This document shows, piece after piece, positions 23,746 through 31,816 of a DNA stretch of 34,218 nucleotides. The notes below the pieces were generated by a model, which was not told the origin of the DNA, ran no database searches, and worked only from the letters and a program-made list of their open reading frames with translations. Each line of letters opens with the position of its first letter. The stretch's first letter is position 1. Source of the DNA: Spartobacteria bacterium (GTDB lineage Bacteria > Verrucomicrobiota > Verrucomicrobiia > Chthoniobacterales > UBA6821). Location of the stretch: positions 1-34,218 of the forward strand of contig CANKJN010000015.1 in the NCBI GenBank assembly GCA_947482345.1, written 5' to 3'. The translations under genes were made by a program, and so were the position numbers.

Positions 23746-25992
23746 ATGCCTCCGCGCCGACCTTTCCGAAAAAAACCGGACAATGAGCCGGTCCCCGGCG
23801 GGCCCGATGACGCCCTCAGCGGGCAGGTGGAGCGTGTCACCTTCCATAACGAGGAGACCGGATTCTGCATTCTCAAGGTGAAGGTGCAGGGCCGGAAGGA
23901 ACCCGTCGCCGTCCTCGGCAGCCTTCCCTCCGTGGCCCCTGGAGAGTGGGTGACCGCCCAGGGGAGCTGGGAGCGTGACAGGGATCACGGAATCCAACTC
24001 AAGGCCCACAGGCTTAAGACCCAGCCGCCGACTTCCCTCGAGGGTATTGAGAAGTATCTCGGAAGCGGGATGATCAAGGGGATCGGCCCCGTCTACGCAA
24101 CGAAGCTTGTGAAGAAATTCGGAGAGAAGGTCTTCGACATCATCGAGAACCAGTCGAAGCGCCTTCAGGAAGTCGAGGGCATCGGTCGCGAGCGCAGGCA
24201 GAGGATCAAGGATGCCTGGGCCGAGCAGAAGGTGGTGCGCGACATCATGCTCTTCCTACATGCTCATGGCCTCGGAACCAACCGCGCCGTGCGTATCTAC
24301 AAGTCCTACGGTGCCGAGGCGATCGAACTCATCCGCGCCGATCCTTACCGTCTCGCCCGTGACATCCACGGCATCGGGTTCCACTCCGCCGACAGCGTGG
24401 CCGAGAAACTTGGACTGGAGGCCGACTCTCTGCTCAGGGCACGCGCCGCCATCGAACATCTCCTGGATCAGGCCACGACGGAGGGGCATTGCGCCCTGCC
24501 TCGCCGCGATCTACTGGAAGGGGCTTCCCGTCTCCTCGAAGTCGATGAATCGGTGGTGGCCGAAGCCTTCGAGCGCCATCTCAAGGATGAGCGGATCCTC
24601 TCCGAGAAGATCGCCGGAGAGGAACTGATCTTTCTTCCCAACCTCCGTGATGCCGAAGAGCGGATTGCCCGCCAACTTCTGAGACTCTCAAAAGCCAAGG
24701 AACCCGATCCTCCCATCGACACGGAGAAGGCGATCCCCTGGGTCGAAGAGAAGACCGGGCGCAAACTCTCCCCCAGCCAGCACGATGCCCTCAGGATAGC
24801 GCTGCGAAGCCGGGCCGTCGTCATCACGGGAGGTCCGGGCGTCGGGAAGACCACCCTGGTCCAGTCCCTCCTGAAAATCCTCACCGCCAAGAAGCTCAAG
24901 TGCCTTCTCGCGGCTCCCACGGGACGTGCGGCCCAACGCCTGGCCGAGGCAACTGGCCTGGAGGCCTCCACGCTGCACCGACTGCTGGAGTTTCAGCCCG
25001 CACGGGGCGGCTTCCAGAGAAATGCCTCCAATCCCCTCGAAGGTGATGTCGTGGTGGTCGACGAGGTCTCGATGGTCGACGTGCCACTCATGAGCCGCCT
25101 TCTCGACGCCCTTCCCGGGAAGGCACGCCTGATCCTCGTGGGCGATGCCGATCAACTCCCCAGCGTGGGGCCGGGGCTGGTCCTTGGCGACATCATCCGG
25201 AGTGGGATGATCCCGGTCGTCCATCTGCGCGAAATCTTCCGACAGGCGGGCGACAGCAGGATCATCAGCGGAGCCCATGCGATCAACCGCGGCGAGATCC
25301 CGGACATCATCGATGCTCCCAAGGATTCCGACTTCCTCTTTGTCGACCGCGAGGATGCTGAGGAGTGCGCCGCCACGCTCGTCTCACTGGTGCGCGACCG
25401 CCTGCCCAAGCATCTGGGAGTCGACCCGGTCGAGGGAATCCAGATCCTCAGCCCCATGCACCGCGGAAGCCTCGGCATCAAGGAACTGAATCTGCGCCTG
25501 CAGTCCGCGCTGAACCCACGCAGCGAATACCGCGACGAGTATCAGGCCTATGGGAACCTCTTCCGCACCGGCGACAAGGTGATCCAGACCTCGAACAACT
25601 ACGACAAGGAAGTCTTCAACGGGGACATCGGTCGGATCCGCTCCATGGACAGGGAGGAGAAACAGCTCGTGGTGCGTTTCGGCAAGCGGGAGGTCATCTA
25701 CGAATTCGGGGAACTAGACGAACTCGAGCTGGCCTACGCCATCACGATCCATAAGAGCCAGGGATCAGAGTTTCCCGTGGTCGTGATTCCACTCGCCATG
25801 CAGCAATATCTCCTGCTGCAGCGAAACCTGCTCTACACGGGAGTCACTCGCGGCAAGCGGATGGTCGTGCTCGTGGGGCAGAAAAAGGCGCTGGGAATGG
25901 CTGTCCGGAATGAATCCACTCGTCACCGGCACGGGGGGCTCCTCCATCGGTTGACCGATGGAGAGTTAAAAGGTGGAAAAGTGGAAAAGTGA
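23746..25992 (+). CDS. recD2: RecD2-family ATP-dependent 5'-3' DNA helicase
   Basis: A 748-residue RecD-like helicase that acts without RecBC in DNA repair and replication. An N-terminal OB-like part (25-95, VERVTFHNEETGFCILKVKV) is followed by helix-hairpin-helix stretches (KYLGSGMIKGIGP, QEVEGIGRERRQRI, YRLARDIHGIGFHSAD). The helicase core has Walker A TGGPGVGKTT (361-370), Walker B VVVVDEVSMVD, LVGDADQLPSVGPG, and the C-terminal YAITIHKSQGSEFPVV and YTGVTRGK. After RHGGLLHRL the expected end would come, but the frame runs on for TDGELKGGKVEK, encoded by a hairpin and an octamer array, and stops inside the array. The start is ATG at 23746. Confidence 0.95.
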   Translation: MPPRRPFRKKPDNEPVPGGPDDALSGQVERVTFHNEETGFCILKVKVQGRKEPVAVLGSLPSVAPGEWVTAQGSWERDRDHGIQLKAHRLKTQPPTSLEGIEKYLGSGMIKGIGPVYATKLVKKFGEKVFDIIENQSKRLQEVEGIGRERRQRIKDAWAEQKVVRDIMLFLHAHGLGTNRAVRIYKSYGAEAIELIRADPYRLARDIHGIGFHSADSVAEKLGLEADSLLRARAAIEHLLDQATTEGHCALPRRDLLEGASRLLEVDESVVAEAFERHLKDERILSEKIAGEELIFLPNLRDAEERIARQLLRLSKAKEPDPPIDTEKAIPWVEEKTGRKLSPSQHDALRIALRSRAVVITGGPGVGKTTLVQSLLKILTAKKLKCLLAAPTGRAAQRLAEATGLEASTLHRLLEFQPARGGFQRNASNPLEGDVVVVDEVSMVDVPLMSRLLDALPGKARLILVGDADQLPSVGPGLVLGDIIRSGMIPVVHLREIFRQAGDSRIISGAHAINRGEIPDIIDAPKDSDFLFVDREDAEECAATLVSLVRDRLPKHLGVDPVEGIQILSPMHRGSLGIKELNLRLQSALNPRSEYRDEYQAYGNLFRTGDKVIQTSNNYDKEVFNGDIGRIRSMDREEKQLVVRFGKREVIYEFGELDELELAYAITIHKSQGSEFPVVVIPLAMQQYLLLQRNLLYTGVTRGKRMVVLVGQKKALGMAVRNESTRHRHGGLLHRLTDGELKGGKVEK
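25942..25963 (+). other. Perfect hairpin within the recD2 3' end
   Basis: CTCCATCGG-TTGA-CCGATGGAG, a nine-pair stem and four-base loop, inside the last codons of recD2. It has no T-run after it on the plus strand, so it is not a good terminator. It may stabilise the 3' end of the mRNA. Confidence 0.45.
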
Positions 25993-25996
25993 AAAG
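25973..25996. repeat. Octamer array GTGGAAAA x2 plus GTGAAAAG
   Basis: GTGGAAAA, GTGGAAAA, GTGAAAAG in register. The recD2 TGA stop (25990-25992) lies inside the third unit. It relates to the sequence at 12715-12762. Confidence 0.75.
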
Positions 25997-26070
25997 GTCA
26001 GAAGGAGGAATCATATTTGGGAACGGCCCGATTCACCCCTTTCACCGTTTCAGCGGTTCCCTGGGCGTCT

Positions 26071-26931
26071 TTAAGCCGCATGGGCGAGGCCGAGGTTCTC
26101 GGGTTGCATTCTCTCCCGCTTGGCAAGCGCCCGGCGCATTTTTCCAAGGGCGATGTTCTGGAGCTGGCGGATTCTCTCCCGGGTGACTCCAAACTTCTCA
26201 CCGACCTCCTCGAGGGTGATCGGATCGGATCCATCAAGACCGAATCGGGAGTTGATAATCTTCCTCTCACGGTCATCGAGTTGCTCGAGCGCATCGCCGA
26301 CTTCCATCTGGATATTCTTGTCGCTCAGGCTCTCGAAGGGATCGACCGCCGCAGTATCACCCACCAGTTCCCCGAACTCAGTGGAGTCCTCCTCGCCGAC
26401 GGGCGCATCCAGCGAGGCTGGGCGAACCGCCGCCTGCTTGAGCTGGCTTACCTTGGAAGCGTTCATTCCGACCTCCTCGGCAATCTCCTCGTCGGTTGCC
26501 TCCCTGCCGAGCTCGTCGCTGAGACCGGCGCCGACACGGCGGATCTTGGCGATCTTGTCGACCAGGTGGACGGGAAGACGGATCGTCTTTCCCTGATTAG
26601 CCAGGGCCCTCTTGATAGACTGCTTGATCCACCAGGCTCCGTAGGTCGAGAGCTTGCCTCCCTTGGCGGGATCGAAACGCTCCACGGCCTTTACCAGGCC
26701 GATATTCCCCTCAGAGATGAGGTCAAGCAGCGGAAGGCCGAGGTTGGCGTAGTCACGGGCGATCTTGACGACCAGCCTGAGGTTGGCGCGGATCATCTCG
26801 GCCTTGGCAGCCTTGTTCCCTTTCTTGATCTTGGTGGCAAGCGCCACCTCCTGCTCCGGGGTCAGCAGCGGGTACTGCGCGATCTGGCGCAGGTAGAGTT
26901 GGAATCCGGCATCTGAATCTTCGTAGCTCAT
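26071..26931 (-). CDS. Sigma-70 family RNA polymerase sigma factor, short RpoD/RpoS-like
   Basis: A 286-residue sigma factor with regions 1.2 to 4.2 but no long N-terminal region 1.1. Region 1.2 is LYLRQIAQYPLLTPEQEVALA. Region 2 has NLRLVVKIARDYANLGLPLLDLISEGNIGL and FDPAKGGKLSTYGAWWIKQSI. Region 3 has IRLPVHLVDKI and ATDEEIAEEVG. Region 4 has DDRERKIINSRFGLDG, the helix-turn-helix TLEEVGEKFGVTRERIRQLQ and a final ALGKMRR. It could be a primary or group 2 sigma; short primary sigmas occur in several phyla. The start is ATG at 26931 with no Shine-Dalgarno. The upstream region contains a palindrome with TTGACA on both strands. Confidence 0.9.
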   Translation of the reverse strand: MSYEDSDAGFQLYLRQIAQYPLLTPEQEVALATKIKKGNKAAKAEMIRANLRLVVKIARDYANLGLPLLDLISEGNIGLVKAVERFDPAKGGKLSTYGAWWIKQSIKRALANQGKTIRLPVHLVDKIAKIRRVGAGLSDELGREATDEEIAEEVGMNASKVSQLKQAAVRPASLDAPVGEEDSTEFGELVGDTAAVDPFESLSDKNIQMEVGDALEQLDDRERKIINSRFGLDGSDPITLEEVGEKFGVTRERIRQLQNIALGKMRRALAKRERMQPENLGLAHAA

Positions 26932-26964
26932 GGTGTGTGGGGTTGGTTGTTTTCCTTTGCTCGT

Positions 26965-26980
26965 TTGACAAGGGTGTCAA
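26965..26980. promoter_or_regulatory. TTGACA-AGGG-TGTCAA palindrome between the sigma gene and yifB
   Basis: A six-base inverted repeat around AGGG. Both strands carry a perfect TTGACA. I find no good -10 at the right distance on either strand, so it may be an operator rather than a promoter core. Confidence 0.35.
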
Positions 26981-27106
26981 CCCGTGCGTTCGAAATAATT
27001 TTCATTCCCCTTTGGGGAGGCCCCTGCGTGGAGAGAGAAAAAAAATCCAAATCCCGATGTTTACAACCGGCCACACTCGTGGAATGTGTGTCGCACCCAT
27101 CCAGAA

Positions 27107-28651
27107 ATGATCACCAGAGTTTTTTCCGCCGCCGTCGTCGGTGTCGACGCCACCGAGATAGAAATCGAAGTCAACACGGGCCCCGGCGAGCCCTCGATCA
27201 TCGTCGTTGGACTTCCCGACACGGCCGTCAAGGAGAGCAAGGACCGGGTCATCGCCGCACTCTCCAACAGCGGCTACCGCTGGCCTCGCAAGCGTACCAC
27301 GGTGAACCTCGCTCCCGCCGACATCAAGAAGCAGGGTCCCAGCTTCGACCTTCCGATCGCGCTCGGAATGATCGCCACGGACACGGAGGAGGAGCTCCCG
27401 AGGCTCTCCCGCTGCGCGGTCGCTGGCGAACTCGCCCTCACCGGGGAGGTGCGTCCCGTCAAGGGGGCCCTTCCCCTCACCCTTGAGGCGCGGGCGCGCG
27501 GCAAGAAGGCGGTCATCCTCCCCGTGGCGAATGTCCGCGAGGCCTCCATCGTCCAGGGAATCGATGTGTACGGGGTCAGGAATCTCCGCGAGGCCTATGA
27601 GTTTCTCTCCAAGAAGTCGGAACTCACCCCCGAGCAGAGCAATGAGGCCGACTTGCTCTCCCAGAGAGATTCCTTCGATGTCGATTTCTCAGAGGTGAAG
27701 GGGCAGCACCAGGTGAAACGTGCCATCGAGGTGGCCGTCGCCGGAGGGCACAATCTCCTTCTTCTTGGCCCTCCCGGATCCGGGAAGTCAATGCTGGCCC
27801 GCCGCATCCCGACCATCATGCCGCCGATGTCTCTCGAGGAGGCAATCGAGACGACTAAGATCCATTCCGTCTGCGGCCTCCTCTCCTCGGGAGAGTCTAT
27901 CGTGCTGCGGCGACCCTTCCGCGATCCGCATCACACTATCTCCGACATCGGGTTGCTGGGGGGCACGGCGAACATCACCCCGGGCGAGGTGAGCCTCGCC
28001 CATCACGGCGTCCTCTTCCTGGATGAGTTGCCCGAGTTCCACCGTTCGACCCTCGAAGTGATGCGTCAACCTTTGGAGGATGGCAAGGTGACGATCTCCA
28101 GGGCCACGGGAACCATGACATTCCCCTCCGCCTTCATGCTTGTGGCCGCGATGAACCCCTGCCCATGCGGTTACTACGGCGACACGAAGCGAAATTGCCG
28201 CTGCTCCGACAAACAGGTCGAGCGCTACCGACAGAAGATCTCGGGCCCTCTCCTCGACCGCATCGACCTCCATGTCGAGGCACCGGCGGTGGAATACAAG
28301 GAACTTTCGGACACTCTCCCGGCAGAGTCCTCGGCCGTCATCAGGGAACGGATCCTAGAGGCACGAGCCATCCAGAACCACCGCTTCACGAAATCACGGA
28401 AGTCGAAAATCACAACCTGCAACGCGCGCATGAGTCATGCCCAGCTCAAGGAACATTGCCGCCTCGACGACCGCGGGAACGAACTCCTCAAGAACGCCAT
28501 GGCCGATCTCAACTTCAGCGCCCGGGCCTACGACCGGATCCTGAAAGTAGCCCGCACCATCGCGGACCTGGCTGGAAGCGAATCCATCGCTCCAGATCAC
28601 CTCCTTGAGGCCCTCAGCTACCGGAATCTCGACAGGAACGTCTGGCAGTAG
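27107..28651 (+). CDS. YifB/ComM family Mg-chelatase-like AAA+ ATPase
   Basis: A protein of about 514 residues. ComM-type ATPases are hexameric helicases that drive branch migration during natural transformation. The N-terminal Lon-like domain has the typical [22 protein letters not shown] and [13 protein letters not shown]. Walker [14 protein letters not shown] follows at about 221-233, then [16 protein letters not shown], Walker [30 protein letters not shown] and a Cys cluster [17 protein letters not shown] that is probably a zinc site. The end is the Mg-chelatase C-terminal part (LSYRN). The ATG at 27107 is chosen because [12 protein letters not shown] is the usual start; the frame is open for seven codons upstream. 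It ends seven bases from the convergent methyltransferase gene. Confidence 0.93.
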   Translation: MITRVFSAAVVGVDATEIEIEVNTGPGEPSIIVVGLPDTAVKESKDRVIAALSNSGYRWPRKRTTVNLAPADIKKQGPSFDLPIALGMIATDTEEELPRLSRCAVAGELALTGEVRPVKGALPLTLEARARGKKAVILPVANVREASIVQGIDVYGVRNLREAYEFLSKKSELTPEQSNEADLLSQRDSFDVDFSEVKGQHQVKRAIEVAVAGGHNLLLLGPPGSGKSMLARRIPTIMPPMSLEEAIETTKIHSVCGLLSSGESIVLRRPFRDPHHTISDIGLLGGTANITPGEVSLAHHGVLFLDELPEFHRSTLEVMRQPLEDGKVTISRATGTMTFPSAFMLVAAMNPCPCGYYGDTKRNCRCSDKQVERYRQKISGPLLDRIDLHVEAPAVEYKELSDTLPAESSAVIRERILEARAIQNHRFTKSRKSKITTCNARMSHAQLKEHCRLDDRGNELLKNAMADLNFSARAYDRILKVARTIADLAGSESIAPDHLLEALSYRNLDRNVWQ

Positions 28652-28658
28652 CAGTGCG

Positions 28659-29519
28659 CTACGAAAACTGCGGATGGGTGATGAGGCGGGCGTAGTCCTC
28701 CGGGGAGATCGGTCCCCGCTCGTAGTTACGGCCACGCAAGGGTGAGGAATTCGTCGAGGAGCGGACCCGACTCAACCACGCCCCATCGAGCGGCTTCTCC
28801 AGCAAACCGGGCCTGTTGGCGGCAATCGTTGTCTCCTCCTTCTCTCCGGTCGGGACGCCGGTTCCAACGAACCAACCGGCCAGCAACATCGTCACCCTCA
28901 CCGATGTCGATCGGGTGTAATTGGTCATCGTGCAGTGCGGGGCATCGGGATCGGCAACCGCATCCCTGATCATGCGAAAGGTCTCCAGGCTCCACATCTC
29001 GGCATTCCTCGCCGGGGAATAGGGATCAAAGAAGATAGCCGAAGGCGACGGGGCCTCGGGCCGCGATCGAGAGAAGTCCCCACGATGAAGATGCCAAGTC
29101 ATTCCCGGTGCAGGGCGAGCAACTCCGGATACAAGCAACTCCCCGACCGTGGCTTCCCATCCTGCGAGATACTTCAGGGCCGCGGCATGTAGAAGGGAGA
29201 ATTCCAGCACCGAGGTGTCGATCTCGTAGCTGTGGATCTCCACCGACTTAGCTACCATACCCACCCCGTTGAGTTCTTTAATCGCCGTGATCGCCGTAAT
29301 GGCATTCGCTGCAGGCCCGAGCCCGATGTCCCAAACAACGAAGGGAGGCGACTCAGAGCACGCCGCAACACGCTCGGCAAGACGCTGCTGGCCGACATGG
29401 AGTTCCATGGCCTCCGTGCAGGGATCCGTTCCGATATGCATCGTCTCCCCGTGTGCCGTCGAGCGGATGCTGTGCGCCCCTCCCCTCAGGGTCACAAGTT
29501 CATAGGAGGGAGCACTCAT
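28659..29519 (-). CDS. MnmD-like tRNA 5-(aminomethyl)-2-thiouridine methyltransferase (DUF752)
   Basis: A SAM-dependent methyltransferase of about 286 residues, like the N-terminal half of E. coli MnmC but without the FAD oxidase half. Family marks: STAHGETMHIGTDPCTEAME, the SAM site VWDIGLGPAANAI, IHSYEID, AIFFDPYSPARNAEMWS and TNYTRSTSVRVTMLLAGWFV. It probably methylates the wobble uridine side chain of some tRNAs; this is inferred from the family. The ATG at 29519 is chosen (MSAPSYELV). An upstream ATG at 29528 is in frame. It converges with yifB. Confidence 0.78.
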   Translation of the reverse strand: MSAPSYELVTLRGGAHSIRSTAHGETMHIGTDPCTEAMELHVGQQRLAERVAACSESPPFVVWDIGLGPAANAITAITAIKELNGVGMVAKSVEIHSYEIDTSVLEFSLLHAAALKYLAGWEATVGELLVSGVARPAPGMTWHLHRGDFSRSRPEAPSPSAIFFDPYSPARNAEMWSLETFRMIRDAVADPDAPHCTMTNYTRSTSVRVTMLLAGWFVGTGVPTGEKEETTIAANRPGLLEKPLDGAWLSRVRSSTNSSPLRGRNYERGPISPEDYARLITHPQFS

Positions 29520-29639
29520 CCGGCACATACCATGCAGGAATCCATGCCGAATTCACGGAAAACATCTCCGCCTGCTTGGAGGAAAACCGCTTTTCCTCGC
29601 TCACTCTTGTGTGATGCATGTGTTACACAATATTTTATT

Positions 29640-29739
29640 GCATCCCGTATCACTCTTTTCTACGGTCTTAAACATCTCCTCGGAGACATAGCGCAGCCTT
29701 GAGCTACCGGGGGGTATTCTCAAGGCTGCGTTATTTTTT
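29640..29739 (+). ncRNA. Candidate small RNA with its own terminator
   Basis: A strong intrinsic terminator (29692-29739) has no plus-strand gene before it for over 1 kb. yifB ends at 28651, and the gene in between is on the other strand. About 60-100 bases upstream are a weak promoter (TTGTGT at 29607, TATTTT at 29631) and a small hairpin TCTCC/GGAGA (29675-29686). A transcript of about 95-100 nt is plausible. No known RNA family is recognised. Confidence 0.4.
29692..29739 (+). terminator. Strong orphan intrinsic terminator
   Basis: CGCAGCCTTGAG (29692-29703) and CTCAAGGCTGCG (29719-29730) form a perfect 12-pair stem with a 15-base loop. TTATTTTTT follows. The plus-strand orientation does not suit the minus-strand genes on either side, so the reading is either a small RNA or a shield against readthrough. 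Confidence 0.8.
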
Positions 29740-29759
29740 CCCTGAAAGAACGTGCAGGA

Positions 29760-30197
29760 TCAGTAACGGAGAGGATCCGGTAGCGTGAAGGCACTCTCGA
29801 TCACCCTGATCTCAACGGGATCAGTCGCCAACACCTCGACCACATCAAAGCGAAAGGTAATGTCAGGCATCTCGAGGAGTCGGAGCCAGTAAAGTGCTCC
29901 GCGGCGGATAAGCTGCTGCTTCTTCCGATCCACGGCAGCAAGGGGGCGTCCCAGTTCTTCGGATCGACGGGTCTTCACCTCGGCAAAGACAAGCGTGTCA
30001 TGGTCACGGCAGACGAGATCGACTTCCCCTCCCCCCGGTGCGCGGAAGTTTCGGCGGAGAATCTTCCAACCAATCCGTTTGAGATGGCGTGAAGCCTCCT
30101 CCTCCCCCCACTTGCCCAGGGCGATGTGACTTTCAGAACCCGAAGGTGGGCTGGTCGACCGGCGCAAAACCGAGTCGATGATGCGGGCAAGGTCCAT
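29760..30197 (-). CDS. YraN family (UPF0102) endonuclease-fold protein
   Basis: A protein of about 145 residues of the restriction-endonuclease-like fold. Visible parts are LGKWGEEEASRHLKRIGWKI, RNFRAPGGGEVDLVC and LVFAEVKTRR, which give the E...D...EVK metal-binding pattern. Function is not proven; roles in recombination and DNA uptake have been proposed. The ATG at 30197 is chosen because it gives the usual length. The frame is open up to 30284. It overlaps the end of rnhB by 65 bases, so translation is probably coupled. The three genes rplS, rnhB and yraN form a cluster. Confidence 0.8.
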   Translation of the reverse strand: MDLARIIDSVLRRSTSPPSGSESHIALGKWGEEEASRHLKRIGWKILRRNFRAPGGGEVDLVCRDHDTLVFAEVKTRRSEELGRPLAAVDRKKQQLIRRGALYWLRLLEMPDITFRFDVVEVLATDPVEIRVIESAFTLPDPLRY

Positions 30198-30813
30198 GCT
30201 CTCGAAGCATAGCGAGATGGTCCGCCGTGGCATAGCCCCGATGACGGGCGAATCCGTATTGAGGAAACTCCCGGTCGAGCTCATCCATGATCTTGTCCCG
30301 GGTGACCTTGGCCAGAATGCTTGCCGCAGCGATGCTCAGACTCAACCCATCCCCCCCAACCAAGGCAGTCTGTTCCACAGGCAATCCCTTCACGGGCAAT
30401 CCATCCACCAAGGCGTGGGCGGGAGGATGCCCATTTTCCTTCAAGCCATCCAACGAGCGTTTCATGGCAAGATGAGTAGCTCTCAGGATATTGAGTTGTC
30501 CGATTTCTTCTGAAGTTCCCTCGGCTATTGCAAAAAACACAGATGCATTTTCTGTTAACCGGACATACAAAGCTTCCCTCTGTTCGTGCGTAAGCTTCTT
30601 GGAGTCATCAAGGCCCTCCAACTCAAAGTCATCGGGCAAGATGACAGCTGCGGCCACCACAGGACCAGCCAAGGGACCCCTCCCGGCCTCATCGATACCC
30701 GCAACGGGATGGATCCCCCGAGCATGAAGCTCCTTCTCGTGGAAAAGCGAAGGGCCCCCGGATTTAGTCCGGAGGCCCTTTTTGGAAATCTTCCCGAGAC
30801 GCTTGTCCGTCAT
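30133..30813 (-). CDS. rnhB: Ribonuclease HII
   Basis: A 226-residue enzyme that cuts RNA in RNA-DNA hybrids and removes single ribonucleotides. The active-site acidic residues are D41 and E42 (GIDEAGRGPLAG), D137 (VDGLP) and D155 (GGD). IAAASILAKVTRD is the conserved block after them. The N-terminal 25 residues (MTDKRLGKISKKGLRTKSGGP) are unusually long and basic and are encoded by a terminator-like hairpin. No other start is available before FHEKELHARG, so ATG at 30813 is used. It lies 32 bases after rplS. Linkage with rplS and YraN is common in other bacteria. Confidence 0.94.
   Translation of the reverse strand: MTDKRLGKISKKGLRTKSGGPSLFHEKELHARGIHPVAGIDEAGRGPLAGPVVAAAVILPDDFELEGLDDSKKLTHEQREALYVRLTENASVFFAIAEGTSEEIGQLNILRATHLAMKRSLDGLKENGHPPAHALVDGLPVKGLPVEQTALVGGDGLSLSIAAASILAKVTRDKIMDELDREFPQYGFARHRGYATADHLAMLREHGPCPHHRLGFAPVDQPTFGF
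30752..30783. terminator. Terminator-like hairpin inside the rnhB 5' coding region
   Basis: GGGCCCCCGGA / TCCGGAGGCCC, 10 of 11 pairs, loop TTTAG, then TTTTT on the plus strand (30779-30783). On the minus strand the same hairpin is followed by TTCGCTTTTC, a weaker T-run. It lies 63-95 bases after the rplS stop. It may act as an rplS attenuator or terminator, or stop plus-strand transcription. Confidence 0.55.
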
Positions 30814-30845
30814 CGGGTGGGTTGTAAAAACTTCCCTAAATCGGA

Positions 30846-31202
30846 TTAGGCTAGTTCCTGCGCCTTCTCCTTCACGGTGACGGCGGCCTTGCCCTTGCGG
30901 TTGCGGAGGTAGTTCAGCTTGGAACGGCGGACTGATCCACGCTTCTCGACCTCAAGCTTGGCGATACGTGGTGAATGAAGGGGGAACACACGCTCGGCAC
31001 CCTCGCCGAAGCTGACGCGGCGGACGGTGAAGTTGGCATTGATACCGGTGCCCTTGCGGCCGATGACGATGCCTGCGTACTTCTGGATACGCTCCTTGTC
31101 ACCTTCGATGACGCGTGTGTGAACGCAGATGGAATCACCCACCTCGAACTGGACGAGGTCGGTCTTGAACTGCTCTTTTTCGATGGTGGCGATGATGCTC
31201 AT
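30846..31202 (-). CDS. rplS: 50S ribosomal protein L19
   Basis: A 118-residue ribosomal protein at the subunit interface. Conserved parts: VGDSICVHTRVIEGDKERIQKYAGIVIGRKG, the middle FTVRRVSFGEGAERVFPLHSPRIAKLEV and the basic C-terminus RRSKLNYLRNRKGKAAV. Length is normal. The start is ATG at 31202 with no Shine-Dalgarno. The next gene, rnhB, is probably transcribed with it. The usual partner trmD is not upstream here. Confidence 0.97.
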   Translation of the reverse strand: MSIIATIEKEQFKTDLVQFEVGDSICVHTRVIEGDKERIQKYAGIVIGRKGTGINANFTVRRVSFGEGAERVFPLHSPRIAKLEVEKRGSVRRSKLNYLRNRKGKAAVTVKEKAQELA

Positions 31203-31462
31203 GTCAATAATTGTTGCCGGAAATTTGTCTCAAGTGGTCGGGTAGAATGCCCATTCCCAAGGCTCTTGGCAAGAAGTAATCCAAGATTTTGCAATGGAAG
31301 CAGGCCAACAGATCCGTAGCGTTCACCAAGATGGCGCGAGGCGATCGGGTTAAAAAGTTGAACCATTAAAAGGTTAAAAAAGGGCATTTCAAGCATGCCA
31401 TAAAATAGCCTCCATGTGGCAGATCATCAGGGAACAATGTTTCGTGATTCACACAATCCCCT
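31203..31462. other. Intergenic region upstream of rplS
   Basis: No gene. It contains the GTTAAAA-type array (31348-31383). No clear promoter for rplS is seen. A 65-residue open frame from 31396 reaches the rplS start but is spurious. Confidence 0.4.
31348..31383. repeat. GTTAAAA-type simple repeat
   Basis: GGTTAAAAAGTTGAACCATT, then AAAAGGTTAAAAAAGG. A degenerate form of the octamer seen at 12769-12816, on the opposite strand. Confidence 0.5.
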
Positions 31463-31664
31463 TAGGGAAGCGCTGATTAAATCCCATAGAGGCTGTTGCG
31501 GAGATAACCGACCGGGGGCTGTGTTGGCTTGGCGCTTTGCTTGCCCGGCCGTTGCTTCGCATCCGTTACGGCAGCCCACTGCGGGGATGCTCGCGCCAAG
31601 CCGCCTTGCCCGCGGCCAGTTCCTCCCGCAACAGCCTCTATGCGATTTAATAAGCGCTTCCTTG
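31463..31664. mobile_element. MITE-like non-coding element, copy B (202 bp)
   Basis: The left end starts TAGGGAAGCGCTGATTAAAT and continues CCCATAGAGGCTGTTGCGG. The inverse right end is CAAGGAAGCGCTTATTAAAT and continues CGCATAGAGGCTGTTGCGG. By eye about 35 of 39 bases match. The interior shares a 41-base identical block (31572-31612) and a 34-base block (31539-31572, two differences) with copy A, in the reverse order. No transposase is encoded. Confidence 0.75.
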
Positions 31665-31816
31665 GTCCTCATTGTAATAGTTCAACATTCTAACCTTTTT
31701 AACTTCTTCACCCATCGTTGATCCCGACCCTCATGCAATTTTCAGGACATCGGCCCTTCCCACCGCAGATTCATCCTTTTTTCATTTTTCATTTTTCCTT
31801 CATCCTCTTTTTCCAT
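31665..31816. other. Upstream region of xylB with T/C-rich simple repeats
   Basis: No gene. TTTTTAACTTCTTCACCC lies near 31700, then CCTTTTTTCATTTTTCATTT and similar to 31815. No clear promoter. Confidence 0.45.

Noticed and set aside
26965-26980. Standard promoter of the sigma gene at the TTGACA palindrome
   Set aside because: At 16-18 bases downstream on either strand there is no TATAAT-like hexamer.
28646-28664. GTAGC-AGTGC-GCTAC hairpin between yifB and the methyltransferase as a terminator
   Set aside because: Only five pairs, no T-run on either side, and it is formed by the stop codons themselves.
29640-29739. tRNA, 6S or SRP RNA at the orphan terminator
   Set aside because: No cloverleaf, T-loop, 6S bubble or SRP GGAAG...GCAGCC core; kept as an unassigned small RNA.
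31199-31396. 65-codon frame overlapping the rplS start
   Set aside because: It starts in a simple repeat and has no conserved features.
31427-31672. 81-codon frame within repeat copy B
   Set aside because: It coincides with the element from end to end, and the composition is that of the repeat.
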